A stretch of 32,164 bases of DNA from Phenylobacterium sp. (GTDB lineage Bacteria; Pseudomonadota; Alphaproteobacteria; Caulobacterales; Caulobacteraceae): NCBI RefSeq assembly GCF_031181185.1, contig NZ_JAPSKZ010000021.1, forward strand, positions 1-32,164, given 5' to 3'. A program made the translations under genes and the position numbers. This document shows, piece by piece, positions 14,053 to 22,700 of the stretch (position 1 is the first letter of the stretch; every line of letters begins with the position of its first letter). A model generated the notes under the pieces. That model was given only the letters and a program-made list of their open reading frames with translations. It made no database searches and was not told the DNA's origin.

Positions 14053-14378
14053 TTGGCCCCTCCAAAAACGATCTGATCGACGGCGCCCGAGAACGAACTC
14101 CACGCGTCCTTCTGGCTCTCGAAGCTGCGCTTCCCGGTGTCGGTGAGCCGGTAGTACTTGCGCGGCGGGCCGGCCGAGCTCTCGACGAGGTAGGTTTCGA
14201 CGAGGCCGTCCGACTGCAGGCGGCGCATCAGCGGATAGATCGTACCCTCGCCCATGCCGATCAGGTCGGACAGGCGGCTCGCGATCTCATAGGCGTAGCT
14301 GTCGTGGTGGTGGAGAAGAGCCAGCACGCACAGCTCCAGCGCGCCCTTCTTCAACTGGATCTCTATGGCTTCCGGCAC
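14049..14378 (-). CDS. PadR-family transcriptional regulator
   Basis: A 109-residue PadR winged-helix repressor of the short subfamily. It shows LKKGALELCVLALLHHHDSY, YEIASRLSDLIGMGEGTIYP (recognition helix), LMRRLQSDGLVETYLVESSA and the wing GPPRKYYRLTDTGKRSF. AAGGAG lies five bases before the ATG at 14378. It heads the padR-DUF1700-GIN operon and probably represses it. The palindrome at 14446-14458 is a candidate operator. The signal it senses is unknown; in related operons the membrane partner is thought to relay envelope stress. Confidence 0.93.
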   Translation of the reverse strand: MPEAIEIQLKKGALELCVLALLHHHDSYAYEIASRLSDLIGMGEGTIYPLMRRLQSDGLVETYLVESSAGPPRKYYRLTDTGKRSFESQKDAWSSFSGAVDQIVFGGAK

Positions 14379-14445
14379 ATCGGAACTCCTTGCTGGGCTC
14401 CGGTGTACCGACAGGTATTGGGTGACGCAAGGTAGCGGGCATTAA

Positions 14446-14458
14446 ACGTTAGTAACGT
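14446..14458. promoter_or_regulatory. Palindrome upstream of padR (candidate operator)
   Basis: ACGTTA-G-TAACGT is a perfect 6-bp inverted repeat in the 113-base gap between padR and phaC, about 70 bases before the padR ATG. It is a candidate PadR autoregulatory site, and it also lies just past the phaC stop. Confidence 0.4.
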
Positions 14459-14491
14459 GTCGGCTCACCCACGGCGACGGAGGGACGCCGC

Positions 14492-16417
14492 CTAGCTTCT
14501 GACCTTGACGTACTCGCCCGGGGCGTCGCCCAGCGGCTTCAGCTTGCCCTTCGCGGGATCGCGGGCCGGGACCAGCGGGCCGGACTTGTCCTTCAGCCAG
14601 CCGATCCAGTGCGGCCACCAGGAACCGGCGCTTTCCTTGGCGCTGGCCTGCCAGGCCTCGAGCGTGTCGGGCAGGTCCGAGCAGGTCCAGTGCTGGTACT
14701 TGTTGGCGGCCGGCGCATTGATCACGCCGGCGATATGGCCCGAGCCCGCCATGGTGAAGGTGACCGGTCCGCCGAACAGCTTGGCGCCCTTGTACACGGA
14801 GCGGGCGGGGGCGATGTGATCCTCCTTGGAGGACTGGACGTAGATCGGGATCTTCACCGCGCCTAGGTCCAGCTTCACGCCGTCCAACACCAGCTCGCCC
14901 TTGGCCAAGGCGTTTTCGCCGTAGAACCTGCGCAGGTAGAACAGGTGCAGGGTCTTGGGCATCCGCGTCTGGTCGGAATTCCAGAACAGGAGGTCGAAGG
15001 GCTTTGGCTCCCGGCCCAGCAGGTAGTTGTTCACGAAGAACGACCAGATGAGGTCGTTGGCGCGCAGGGCGTTGAAGGTGTCGGCCATGGCCTGGCCCGA
15101 GAGAACCCCGCCGCCCTCGTCCATGCGCCGCTCGAGCTCCTGCAGCCACTCCTCATTGGTGAAGAGCAACAGGTCGCCGGCCTCGGAGAAGTCCTGCTGG
15201 GCGGCGAAGAACGTGGCCGAGTTCACCGGTTGCACGCCCTTGGCCGCCATGTGCGCCAAGGCCGAGGAGAGCAGGGTGCCGCCGATGCAGTAGCCCACCG
15301 CGTTCACGTGCGGCACGCCGCATTGCGCCATGGCCGCGGCGGTCCCCTCGTAGATGCCCTGGCGCATGTAGTCCTCGAACGTCTTGGTCGAGAGCTCCGG
15401 CGTCGGATTGACCCACGAGGCGACGAAGACGGTGATCCCCTGGTCGGCGAGCCAGCGGATCATCGAGTTCTCGGGGCGCAGATCCAGGATGTAGAACTTG
15501 TTGATCCAGGGCGGGAAGATCACCAGTGGGATCTCGTGGACCTGTTCGGTGGTGGGAGAATACTGGATCAGTTCGATGATTTCGTTGCGGAAAATGACCT
15601 TGCCGGGCGCCGTCGCAACGTTCTCGCCGATCTTGAAGCGCTCGTAGTCCGTTTGAGCGATCGACAGCTGGCCGCCGCCCCGGTGCAGGTCGGCGGCGAA
15701 GTTCTCCATGCCCTTGACGAGGCTTTCGCCGCCGGTGGCCAGCACCTCCTTCAGGGCCGTGGGGTTCGAGGCCAGGAAGTTCGACGGCGAGAACGCGTCG
15801 GTTAGCATCTTCATGAAGAATTCGACGCGCCGCTTCTGCATCGGATCGACGCCGTCGACGTCAGCCACAAGTCCGTTCAGCCAGCCGGAGGTGAGCAGGT
15901 ACGACTGCTTGATGACGTCGAAGACCGGATTCGCGGACCAGTCCGGGTCGAGGAACCGCTTATCGCCCTTGGCCGGTTCGATCACCGGCTTCACCTCGTC
16001 GCCGGCCATGCGCCGGGCGGCGGACTGCCAGAGGTCGAGGTAGCGGGCGAAGAGGTCGGCCTGGGCCCGCATCAGCTTGTCGGGCTGGGCGGCGAGGCGG
16101 CCGATCACTTCGGTGAGCGCCGGGGCCACGTGGAACGGGTCGGGTGTCAGCGCCGCCGGCCGGTCGGCCTGGCGCAGCGCCATCTCGGCGATGGCGCCCT
16201 GAGCCGCCAGGGCGGCGCGGGCAAGGTTCGTGGACAGCTTCTCGAGTTGGGCCCGCTGCTCGGCGGTGAGCTGGGCGGCGTCGAACGAGGGGGATTCGGG
16301 CTCCGCCTTGGGCGTCGTGGTCGCGGCGTCCAGCAGCTCGGCGGCGACCGGCTCCTCGGGCAGCGGCGGCTTCTTCATGCGGCCCTTGCCACCTTTCGCC
16401 GTCGTCTGTTCGCTCAT
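14492..16417 (-). CDS. phaC: Class I poly(3-hydroxyalkanoate) synthase PhaC
   Basis: PhaC polymerises hydroxyacyl-CoA into PHA storage granules. The 641-residue protein has an N-terminal region of Pro/Ala-rich and helical character and then the alpha/beta-hydrolase core. The catalytic triad is Cys377 in the lipase-like box VGYCIGGTLL, Asp533 in SSKEDHIAPA, and His561 in AGSGHIAGVI. Family motifs include PPWINKFYILDLRPENSMIR-type segment at about 302-321 and VASWVNPTP. I use the ATG at 16417, with GGAGGA eight bases upstream; the longer upstream reading would overlap the divergent lipoprotein gene. Length is near the upper end for class I because of the N-terminal extension. No phasin or phaAB genes are seen nearby. 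Confidence 0.94.
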   Translation of the reverse strand: MSEQTTAKGGKGRMKKPPLPEEPVAAELLDAATTTPKAEPESPSFDAAQLTAEQRAQLEKLSTNLARAALAAQGAIAEMALRQADRPAALTPDPFHVAPALTEVIGRLAAQPDKLMRAQADLFARYLDLWQSAARRMAGDEVKPVIEPAKGDKRFLDPDWSANPVFDVIKQSYLLTSGWLNGLVADVDGVDPMQKRRVEFFMKMLTDAFSPSNFLASNPTALKEVLATGGESLVKGMENFAADLHRGGGQLSIAQTDYERFKIGENVATAPGKVIFRNEIIELIQYSPTTEQVHEIPLVIFPPWINKFYILDLRPENSMIRWLADQGITVFVASWVNPTPELSTKTFEDYMRQGIYEGTAAAMAQCGVPHVNAVGYCIGGTLLSSALAHMAAKGVQPVNSATFFAAQQDFSEAGDLLLFTNEEWLQELERRMDEGGGVLSGQAMADTFNALRANDLIWSFFVNNYLLGREPKPFDLLFWNSDQTRMPKTLHLFYLRRFYGENALAKGELVLDGVKLDLGAVKIPIYVQSSKEDHIAPARSVYKGAKLFGGPVTFTMAGSGHIAGVINAPAANKYQHWTCSDLPDTLEAWQASAKESAGSWWPHWIGWLKDKSGPLVPARDPAKGKLKPLGDAPGEYVKVRS

Positions 16418-16493
16418 CCAGGCGTCCTCCAACGGGGATAAGTCTCTCACGGACTTCCGCCCCGGGCGATCATCGCATAAGAGCGTGACGGAG

Positions 16494-16949
16494 ATGAATG
16501 CGCCGCGCCCGCTTTTTCCGAACGCCCGCCGCGCCGCCCGGCTCCTGCTGACCGCAGGCGTCGTGAGCGGGGCAGGGACGCTGCTGGCCGGCTGCATCGG
16601 CAACCCGTTCGCCGACGCCAAGGTGGATCCCGCCTCGCCGGTGGCGGCGGAAGTGGCCCGGGTGGCCAAAACCAACACCGATTATCCGAGCTTCGCGGAC
16701 ATCCCGGCCATCCCGCAGGATCTGCGGCCCGTCCGGCTGTACGGCCGTGAGGCCCAAGCGGTTAAGGCGGCGGGCGAGCGCCTGATCGCCGAAACGGCGC
16801 CCGGGACCTGGACGCTGAAGAACACGGAAGCCTTCGCGGCCGAGGCGCAGCGCGACGCCGGCCCGCGGTTTGAGGAAGGTCCCCAGCGGGATTCGGAAGC
16901 CTTCGCGCGTGAGCTGAGGGAACGAGCTACCCCGCCTCCGCCGCGCTGA
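16494..16949 (+). CDS. Small lipoprotein of unknown function
   Basis: A 151-residue protein with a basic N-terminus (NARRAARLLLTAGVVSG) and a lipobox LLAGC at about residues 32-36, so it should be a lipoprotein. The mature part has NTDYPSFADIPAIPQDLRPV and a helical, charged region, ending in a Pro-rich tail. I know no named family. The ATG at 16494 keeps the signal short; a GTG at 16485 is also possible, and neither has a well-spaced ribosome site. It is divergent from phaC across 76 bases and precedes the aminotransferase gene. Confidence 0.68.
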   Translation: MNAPRPLFPNARRAARLLLTAGVVSGAGTLLAGCIGNPFADAKVDPASPVAAEVARVAKTNTDYPSFADIPAIPQDLRPVRLYGREAQAVKAAGERLIAETAPGTWTLKNTEAFAAEAQRDAGPRFEEGPQRDSEAFARELRERATPPPPR

Positions 16950-17073
16950 GGCGCGTCGGAGGCATAAAATTCCCCAAACCGGCTTGGCGGACTCCGGCCC
17001 GGAGTCTATCGATGCCACCCCCAGCTCACCTCAGAGCCGCATGGGCGAGAACGCGGCGCGAAGAGCTTCCGAC

Positions 17074-18294
17074 ATGACTCCCGAGTTCCACCGTATCCGA
17101 CGCCTGCCTCCCTACGTCTTCGAGGAGGTCAACAAGATCAAAGGCCGCCTGCGCGGTCAGGGCGTCGACATCATCGACTTCGGCATGGGCAATCCCGACA
17201 TGCCGACCCCCAAGCACATCGTTGAAAAGCTGATCGAGACAGCGCGGGACCCGAAGGCCGGCCGCTACTCGGCCTCGAAGGGGATCGCCGGCCTGCGCAA
17301 GGCGATGGCCAACTACTATGGCCGGCGGTTCGGCGTGAAGCTGAATCCCGACACCGAGGTGATCGCCACGCTGGGTTCGAAGGAGGGCTTCGCGAACCTG
17401 GCCCAGGCGCTGACCGCGCCCGGCGACGTGATCGTCTGCCCGAACCCGGCCTATCCGATCCATGCCTACGGCTTCATCATGGCGGGCGGCGTGATCCGTC
17501 ATGTGCCGGCGCCCTCGCCGGAGGAGTACCTGTCGGGGATCAGCCGCGCGGTGAAGCACTCTGCGCCGCCGCCGAACGTGCTGATCGTCAGCTATCCGTC
17601 CAATCCGACGGCCCAGTGGGTGGATCTCGACTTCTACAAGGAGGTCGTCGCCCTGGCGAAGAAGCACGAGATGCTGGTGCTCTCGGACATCGCCTATTCC
17701 GAGATCTATTTCGACGACAACCCGCCGCCGTCGATCCTGCAGGTCGAGGGCGCGAAGGACGTGGCCGTCGAGGTGAACTCGCTGTCCAAGACCTACGCCA
17801 TGGCCGGCTGGCGGGTCGGCATGGTGGTCGGCAACGAGCGGATGTGCGCGGCCCTGGCCCGCGTGAAGTCGTATCTCGACTACGGCGCCTACACGCCGAT
17901 CCAGGTTGCGGCCGCGGCGGCGCTGAACGGGCCGCAGGACTGCGTCGACGAGATCCGCGCCATCTACAAGGGCCGCCGCGACACCTTGGTGGACGCCATG
18001 AAGCGCGCCGGGTGGGACATCCCCGCGCCGCCTGCCTCGATGTTCGCCTGGGCGCCTCTGCCCGAGCAGTACAAAGAGGCCGGCTCCATGCTGTTCTCCA
18101 AGCTGCTGATCGAGGAAGCCGGCGTCGCGGTGGCCCCAGGCATCGCGTTCGGCGAGTACGGCGAAGGCTACGTTCGCATCGGCCTGGTCGAGAACGAGCA
18201 GCGCATCCGCCAGGCGGCGCGCAACGTGAAGAAGTTCCTGTCGAACGCCGACGAGATCCTGGGACGGGCGCACAACGCGCTCGCAGCACAATGA
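17074..18294 (+). CDS. PLP-dependent aminotransferase, AlaC-like
   Basis: A fold-type I aminotransferase of 406 residues close to AlaC (glutamate-pyruvate aminotransferase) and sometimes annotated as LL-diaminopimelate aminotransferase. The PLP lysine is Lys239 in SLSKTYAMAGWRVG. Asn177 (SYPSNPTAQ), Asp205 (SDIAYSEIYFD) and the DFGMGNPDMPTP motif (35-46) are present. Homologues start with EFHRIKRLPPYVFEEV, so I choose the ATG at 17074, with GAAGAG upstream, over the ATG at 17041. The stop overlaps the hom start as ATGA. The link to hom suggests a place in aspartate-family or alanine metabolism; the exact substrate is not settled by sequence. Confidence 0.9.
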   Translation: MTPEFHRIRRLPPYVFEEVNKIKGRLRGQGVDIIDFGMGNPDMPTPKHIVEKLIETARDPKAGRYSASKGIAGLRKAMANYYGRRFGVKLNPDTEVIATLGSKEGFANLAQALTAPGDVIVCPNPAYPIHAYGFIMAGGVIRHVPAPSPEEYLSGISRAVKHSAPPPNVLIVSYPSNPTAQWVDLDFYKEVVALAKKHEMLVLSDIAYSEIYFDDNPPPSILQVEGAKDVAVEVNSLSKTYAMAGWRVGMVVGNERMCAALARVKSYLDYGAYTPIQVAAAAALNGPQDCVDEIRAIYKGRRDTLVDAMKRAGWDIPAPPASMFAWAPLPEQYKEAGSMLFSKLLIEEAGVAVAPGIAFGEYGEGYVRIGLVENEQRIRQAARNVKKFLSNADEILGRAHNALAAQ

Positions 18295-19577
18295 CGAAGA
18301 CCTGGCGCATCGGCGTCGCGGGCCTGGGCACCGTCGGCGCGGGCCTCCTGACCTTCCTGGCCGAGCATCCGGGCTTCGCGCCCGCCGGCGGCAAGGCTGT
18401 GGTGAGCGGGGTCTCAGCGCGCTCGAGGTCGCGACCGCGACCCTTCGACATCTCGGGCTTGGCTTGGTTCGACGATCCCGTGGCGCTGGCCCAGTCGGAA
18501 GAGACGGACATCTTCGTCGAGCTGGTCGGCGGTTCGGACGGCCCGGCGAAGGCGGCCGTCGAGGCGGCGCTGAGCGCCGGCAAGCCCGTCGTCACGGCCA
18601 ACAAGGCGTTGATCGCCGAGCACGGCGCCGAACTCGCGGCCCTCGCCGAGGCGAAGGGCGCGCCGCTGCTGTTCGAGGCCGCCGTCATGGGCGGCACGCC
18701 GGCGGTGAAGATGGTGCGCGAGGCCCTCGTCGGCGACGAGATCAAGTCGGTGGCGGGCATCCTCAACGGCACCTGCAACTACATCCTGACCGAGATGGAG
18801 GCGACGGGCCGTTCGTTCGCCGAGGTGCTGGCCGAGGCCCAGCGGCTGGGCTACGCCGAGGCGGACCCGACGATGGACGTCGGCGGCTTCGACGCCGCCC
18901 ACAAGATCAGCATCCTGGCGGCGCTGGCGTTCGGCTGCGCGCCGAACTACGCCGCAGCCGAGATCGAGGGCATCGATCAGGTCGACCTCCTCGACATCCA
19001 CATGGCCCGCGACCTGGGCTACCGGATCAAGCTGGTGGCCTCGGCCGACCGCTCGGCCGACGGCGTACTGGTGCGGGTGCATCCGTCCCTGGCTCCGCTG
19101 AACCATCCGCTGGCCATGGCCGGCGGGGCGCTGAACGCGCTCTTCATCGAAGGGACGCGGGTGGGGCGCATCTTCGTGCAGGGGCCTGGCGCCGGCGCGG
19201 GACCGACGGCGGCGGCGGTCGCCGCCGACATCGCCGACGTGATGACCGGCGCGGTGCGTCCGGTGTTCCAGGCGCCGGCCGAGACGCTGCGCCCCTTCGA
19301 CCCCGTGGACCCGTCGAAGAACTCAAGCCGGGCCTACCTGCGCTTCCTGGTGAAGGACGAGCCGGGCGTCATCGCCGCGGTGTCGGAGACCCTGGCCGAG
19401 GCGGGCGTCTCGATCGAAAGCTTCCTGCAGAAGCCGGTCGAGAGCGCGAACGGCGTGCCGATCGTGCTGACGACCCACGCGGTGGCGGAATCGGTGCTGA
19501 CGGCCGCGATCGCGCGCATCGCAGACCTGCCGGCGGTGATCGAGACGCCCAGAATGCTGCGCATCGCTCGCATCTGA
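18291..19577 (+). CDS. hom: Homoserine dehydrogenase
   Basis: This enzyme reduces aspartate semialdehyde to homoserine, the branch point to threonine and methionine. The 428-residue protein has the NAD(P) motif VAGLGTVGAG (about 9-18), the segment TANKALIAEHG, the family signature GILNGTCNYILTEME, and YAEADPTMDVGG. A C-terminal ACT domain (about 345-428, YLRFLVKDEPGVIAAVSETL) suggests feedback control, typically by threonine. The ATG at 18291 overlaps the aminotransferase stop. The gene is followed by glpX and recJ, a conserved alphaproteobacterial order. Confidence 0.96.
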   Translation: MTKTWRIGVAGLGTVGAGLLTFLAEHPGFAPAGGKAVVSGVSARSRSRPRPFDISGLAWFDDPVALAQSEETDIFVELVGGSDGPAKAAVEAALSAGKPVVTANKALIAEHGAELAALAEAKGAPLLFEAAVMGGTPAVKMVREALVGDEIKSVAGILNGTCNYILTEMEATGRSFAEVLAEAQRLGYAEADPTMDVGGFDAAHKISILAALAFGCAPNYAAAEIEGIDQVDLLDIHMARDLGYRIKLVASADRSADGVLVRVHPSLAPLNHPLAMAGGALNALFIEGTRVGRIFVQGPGAGAGPTAAAVAADIADVMTGAVRPVFQAPAETLRPFDPVDPSKNSSRAYLRFLVKDEPGVIAAVSETLAEAGVSIESFLQKPVESANGVPIVLTTHAVAESVLTAAIARIADLPAVIETPRMLRIARI

Positions 19578-19639
19578 TACTGACGGAACCTGCGCCATCG
19601 GCTAAGGCGCTGCGCCAATAGGCTGGAGACGCTACCGAC

Positions 19640-20593
19640 ATGAGTTCTGAAGGTCTTGACCGCGGTCTGGTGCTGGACGCGGCGCGGGTGACCGAGATCG
19701 CCGCCATCGCCGCCTGGAAGCTGGTGGGCCGCGGCGACGAGAAGGCTGCCGACCAGGCCGCCGTGGATGCGATGCGCACGGCGCTGAACGATCTCGAGAT
19801 CGATGGCGAGATCGTCATCGGCGAGGGCGAGCGCGACGAGGCGCCGATGCTCTACATCGGCGAGAAGGTGGGCAAGGGCGGCAAGGCGAAGATCGACATC
19901 GCCCTCGACCCGCTGGAAGGCACGACCCTGACGGCGAAGGCCATGGCCAATGCGTTGGCGGTGATGGCCTGGGCGCCGAAGGGCACGCTGCTGAACGCGC
20001 CCGACACCTACATGGACAAGATCGCCTGTGGGCCGGGCTATCCCAAGGGCGTCATCGACCTGGACAAGAGCCCGGCCGAGAACGTTCGCGCGCTGGCCGC
20101 GGCCAAGGGGGTCGAGCCCTCCGAGATCACGGTCTGTGTGCTGGACCGCCCGCGGCACGCCGAGATCATCGCTTCGATCCGTGAAGTGGGGGCCAGGATC
20201 TTCCTCATCACGGACGGCGACGTGGCCGGGGTCATGAACACCGCCGATCCCGAAACGGGCGTTGACCTCTACCTCGGCTCGGGCGGCGCGCCGGAAGGCG
20301 TGCTGGCCTGCGCGGCGCTGAAGTGCGTGGGCGGCCAGTTCCAGGGCCGGCTGGTGTTCCGCAACGCCGACGAGCGGGCGCGTGCGGCGCGGGTGGGCAT
20401 CACCGACCTCGACAAGAAGTACGACCTGCACGAAATGGTCCGCGCCGACGCGATCTTCGCGGCCACGGGCGTGACCAAGGGCGCGCTGCTGGACGGCGTG
20501 CGCTACTCGGATGGCCACGTGCATACCCACACAATCGTCATGGATTCGGCGACCCAGACGGTCCGCGAAGTGCGAATGAAGCGGCCGGCCTAA
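19640..20593 (+). CDS. glpX: Class II fructose-1,6-bisphosphatase GlpX
   Basis: GlpX hydrolyses fructose-1,6-bisphosphate to fructose-6-phosphate for gluconeogenesis. The 317-residue protein has the metal-binding motifs GEGERDEAPM (61-70) and DPLEGTT (90-96), then AVMAWAPKGTLL with MDKIACGP, and the phosphate-binding DRPRHAEII and LITDGDVAGV segments typical of the lithium-sensitive phosphatase fold. Length fits the family. The ATG at 19640 has a GGAG about 12 bases upstream. No other class of FBPase is seen here. Confidence 0.95.
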   Translation: MSSEGLDRGLVLDAARVTEIAAIAAWKLVGRGDEKAADQAAVDAMRTALNDLEIDGEIVIGEGERDEAPMLYIGEKVGKGGKAKIDIALDPLEGTTLTAKAMANALAVMAWAPKGTLLNAPDTYMDKIACGPGYPKGVIDLDKSPAENVRALAAAKGVEPSEITVCVLDRPRHAEIIASIREVGARIFLITDGDVAGVMNTADPETGVDLYLGSGGAPEGVLACAALKCVGGQFQGRLVFRNADERARAARVGITDLDKKYDLHEMVRADAIFAATGVTKGALLDGVRYSDGHVHTHTIVMDSATQTVREVRMKRPA

Positions 20594-20610
20594 GGCGCGA
20601 CCGCTTCTGA

Positions 20611-20661
20611 CGCAGCACGCTGCGACTCTGCCGCCGCTGGCGACTCAGGCGCCGGCGGCGG
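20611..20661 (+). promoter_or_regulatory. Two hairpins between glpX and recJ
   Basis: CGCAGC-AC-GCTGCG (20611-20624) is followed by a 12-bp stem with one G-T pair: CCGCCGCTGGCG (20631-20642) with CGCCGGCGGCGG (20650-20661). The second ends 11 bases before the recJ ATG. There is no T-run. It may end glpX transcription weakly or limit recJ translation. Confidence 0.4.
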
Positions 20662-20672
20662 ATAACAGGCGC

Positions 20673-22463
20673 ATGGCGGACGGCGGCGGGCAGTTGGGAT
20701 ACCTGGGCGTGGTGCGCTCGCTGTCAGGCCGCGCCTGGCGCGAGCGGCCAGCCTGCGCCGACCTGACCCGCCGGCACCAGCTGTCCTTGGGCCTCTCCGA
20801 GCTGCTGGCGCGCGCGCTGGCGTCGCGGGGCGTCGGCGAGGCCGATGGCGGCCACTATCTCAATCCGACCCTCAAGGCGCTCTTCCCCGATCCCTCAGCC
20901 TTCGCCGATATGGACCGGGCGGCCGAGATCCTGGTCAGCGCCCTCGAGGCGAAGCGCCGGATCGTCGTCTTCGCCGATTACGACGTGGACGGCGCGTCGT
21001 CGGCCGCGCTGCTGGTGCGCTGGTTCCGGACGATGGGCCAGGAGATCGCCATCTATGTCCCCGACCGGATCACCGAGGGCTACGGGCCGTCGCCAGCCGC
21101 GTTCCGGCGGTTGAAGGGCGAGGGGGCCGAACTGGTCGTGACCGTCGACTGCGGGGCCGCGGCGCACGACGCCCTGGCCTGCGCCGCCGAGATCGGTCTG
21201 CCCGTGGTGGTCATCGACCACCACCTGATGCGGCCGGGCGAAATCCCCAAGGTCGAGGCGCTGGTCAATCCGAATCGGCCGGACTGCGGGTCGGGGCAGG
21301 GGCACCTGGCGGCGGCGGGCGTGACCTTCGTGCTGCTGGCGGCGCTGAACCGCGAGGCGCGGAAGCGCGGCCTGGGACCCGAGCCTGATCTGCGAACTTG
21401 GCTGGACCTCGCCGCCATGGGGGCGATCTGCGACGTCACCCGGCTGACCGGTTTCAACCGGGCGCTCGCGGCCCAGGGGCTGAAGGTGATGTCCGGGTGG
21501 AAGAACCCCGGCCTGGCCGCCCTGATGCAGGTCGCGAAGGCGAACGGCGCAGCCTCAACCTTCCACGTAGGGTTCCTGCTTGGTCCCAGAATCAACGCCG
21601 GCGGCCGGATCGGGCGTTCGGACCTGGGCGCCCGTCTTCTTTCGACGGACGATCCCGAGGAGGCGCAAGTCCTGGCCGCCGAACTCGACGCGCTGAACGC
21701 CTCGCGCAAGCAGGTGGAGGCCGACGTTCAGGAGGCGGCGGTCCGCTGGATCGAGACCGAAAGCAACGAGGCCGACGCGCCCTGCCTGGTGGTGGCGCAG
21801 GACGACTGGCATCCTGGCGTCATCGGCATCGTCGCCGGGCGGCTTCGCGAACGATACCGCAAGCCCTGCATCGTCATCGGCGTCGATCGCGCCGCTAATG
21901 TCGGCAAGGGTTCGGGCCGCTCGCAGCCGGGGGTGAACCTGGGACAGGCCGTGCAGGCGGCCTACGAGGAGGGCCTGCTCCTGGCCGGCGGCGGCCACGC
22001 CATGGCCGCGGGCCTGTCGGTCCGGCCCGATGCGATTCCCGAACTTCGGGCCTTCCTGTGCGAGCGCCTGGCCGCCGAGCAGGCCCAGGCCGCGGCCGAA
22101 GACGCCCTGGAGATCGACGCCCTGGTCACCACCCGCGGCTGCCATCGCGGCCTGTGGACGGAGTTCCAGCGGCTCGCCCCGTTCGGCCCTGGAAATCCGG
22201 AGCCGCTGTTCGCCGCCGCGGACGTGCGAATCGAACGTCCTATGGCGCTGAAGGGCGGTCACGTGCGCTGCACGCTGACCGACGGCTCGGGGGGCAAGCT
22301 GAAGGCCGTCGCCTGGCGGATGGGCGACACTGAGGCCGGCAAGCGCCTGATGCAGGAGGGCGGCGCCGTGCACGTCGTAGGCCGTCTGAAGCCGGACGAC
22401 TGGCAGGGGCGCGAGAGCGTCGAACTCGAGATCGAAGACGTCGCCGATCCGCGTCGCACATAA
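20673..22463 (+). CDS. recJ: Single-stranded-DNA-specific 5'-3' exonuclease RecJ
   Basis: RecJ degrades 5'-ended single strands in RecFOR recombination and mismatch or base-excision repair. The 596-residue protein has the DHH-phosphoesterase motifs: ADYDVDG (101-107), VTVDCG (156-161) and IDHH (181-184). It also has GPRINAGGRIG, the DHHA1 motif GGGHAMAAGLSV and a C-terminal OB-fold region ending in VHVVGRLKPDDWQGRESVEL. The ATG at 20673 keeps the family N-terminus (YLGVVRSLSGRAW). A strong hairpin sits just upstream of the start. Confidence 0.96.
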   Translation: MADGGGQLGYLGVVRSLSGRAWRERPACADLTRRHQLSLGLSELLARALASRGVGEADGGHYLNPTLKALFPDPSAFADMDRAAEILVSALEAKRRIVVFADYDVDGASSAALLVRWFRTMGQEIAIYVPDRITEGYGPSPAAFRRLKGEGAELVVTVDCGAAAHDALACAAEIGLPVVVIDHHLMRPGEIPKVEALVNPNRPDCGSGQGHLAAAGVTFVLLAALNREARKRGLGPEPDLRTWLDLAAMGAICDVTRLTGFNRALAAQGLKVMSGWKNPGLAALMQVAKANGAASTFHVGFLLGPRINAGGRIGRSDLGARLLSTDDPEEAQVLAAELDALNASRKQVEADVQEAAVRWIETESNEADAPCLVVAQDDWHPGVIGIVAGRLRERYRKPCIVIGVDRAANVGKGSGRSQPGVNLGQAVQAAYEEGLLLAGGGHAMAAGLSVRPDAIPELRAFLCERLAAEQAQAAAEDALEIDALVTTRGCHRGLWTEFQRLAPFGPGNPEPLFAAADVRIERPMALKGGHVRCTLTDGSGGKLKAVAWRMGDTEAGKRLMQEGGAVHVVGRLKPDDWQGRESVELEIEDVADPRRT

Positions 22464-22478
22464 GTTCATTTCGGCCGC

Positions 22479-22507
22479 TTGCGCCCAAAAAAGAAGGTCG
22501 CTATAGA
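22479..22507 (+). promoter_or_regulatory. Promoter of tRNA-Glu
   Basis: TTGCGC (22479-22484) and TATAGA (22502-22507) are separated by 17 bases. The -10 lies in GCTATAGA, close to the Caulobacter form GCTANAWC. The tRNA starts about 17 bases further on. Confidence 0.65.
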
Positions 22508-22524
22508 GCCCGCCTCGCGCACGC

Positions 22525-22599
22525 GGTCCCTTCGTCTATCGGTTAGGACGCCAGGTTTTCAACCTGGAGAGAGGGGTTCGACTCCCCTAGGGACTGCCA
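22525..22599 (+). tRNA. tRNA-Glu (TTC)
   Basis: The cloverleaf is complete: acceptor GGTCCCT with AGGGACT (closing G-T pair), D arm with GGTTAGGAC, anticodon stem CCAGG/CCTGG around loop TTTTCAA (anticodon TTC), T arm GGGG-TTCGACT-CCCC, discriminator G and encoded CCA (22597-22599). It reads GAA and GAG. Confidence 0.97.
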
Positions 22600-22620
22600 C
22601 GCGAAACCTTCCCGCAAATC

Positions 22621-22663
22621 GGTGAACCCTTGACTTCCGCAGGTTGTGCGGAAGCGATTCACC
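22621..22663 (+). promoter_or_regulatory. Nested hairpin between tRNA-Glu and the cold-shock gene
   Basis: CTTCCGCA (22634-22641) pairs with TGCGGAAG (22647-22654) over the loop GGTTG. Outside it, GGTGAA (22621-22626) pairs with TTCACC (22658-22663). No T-run follows. It may end tRNA-Glu transcription or act as a regulatory site upstream of the cold-shock promoter. Confidence 0.5.
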
Positions 22664-22692
22664 ATTGACGCCCAAGGCATTACGAGAACACT

Positions 22693-22700
22693 GTTATAAC
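22693..22700 (+). promoter_or_regulatory. -10 element of the cold-shock gene promoter
   Basis: GTTATAAC resembles both an extended -10 (TGTTATAAC) and the Caulobacter GCTANAWC form. The nearest good -35, TTGACG at 22665-22670, lies 24 bases before TATAAC, too far, so the -10 may work in extended form. The leader would be about 36 bases. Confidence 0.45.

Noticed and set aside
14492-16678. A 728-residue PHA synthase with a long N-terminal extension
   Set aside because: The extra 87 residues lack family similarity and overlap the divergent lipoprotein gene; the ATG at 16417 has a good GGAGGA site.
17616-19577. A 653-residue protein ending in homoserine dehydrogenase
   Set aside because: The part before 18291 is an Arg/Gly-rich shadow of the aminotransferase gene in another frame; hom has its own ATG at 18291 in an ATGA overlap.
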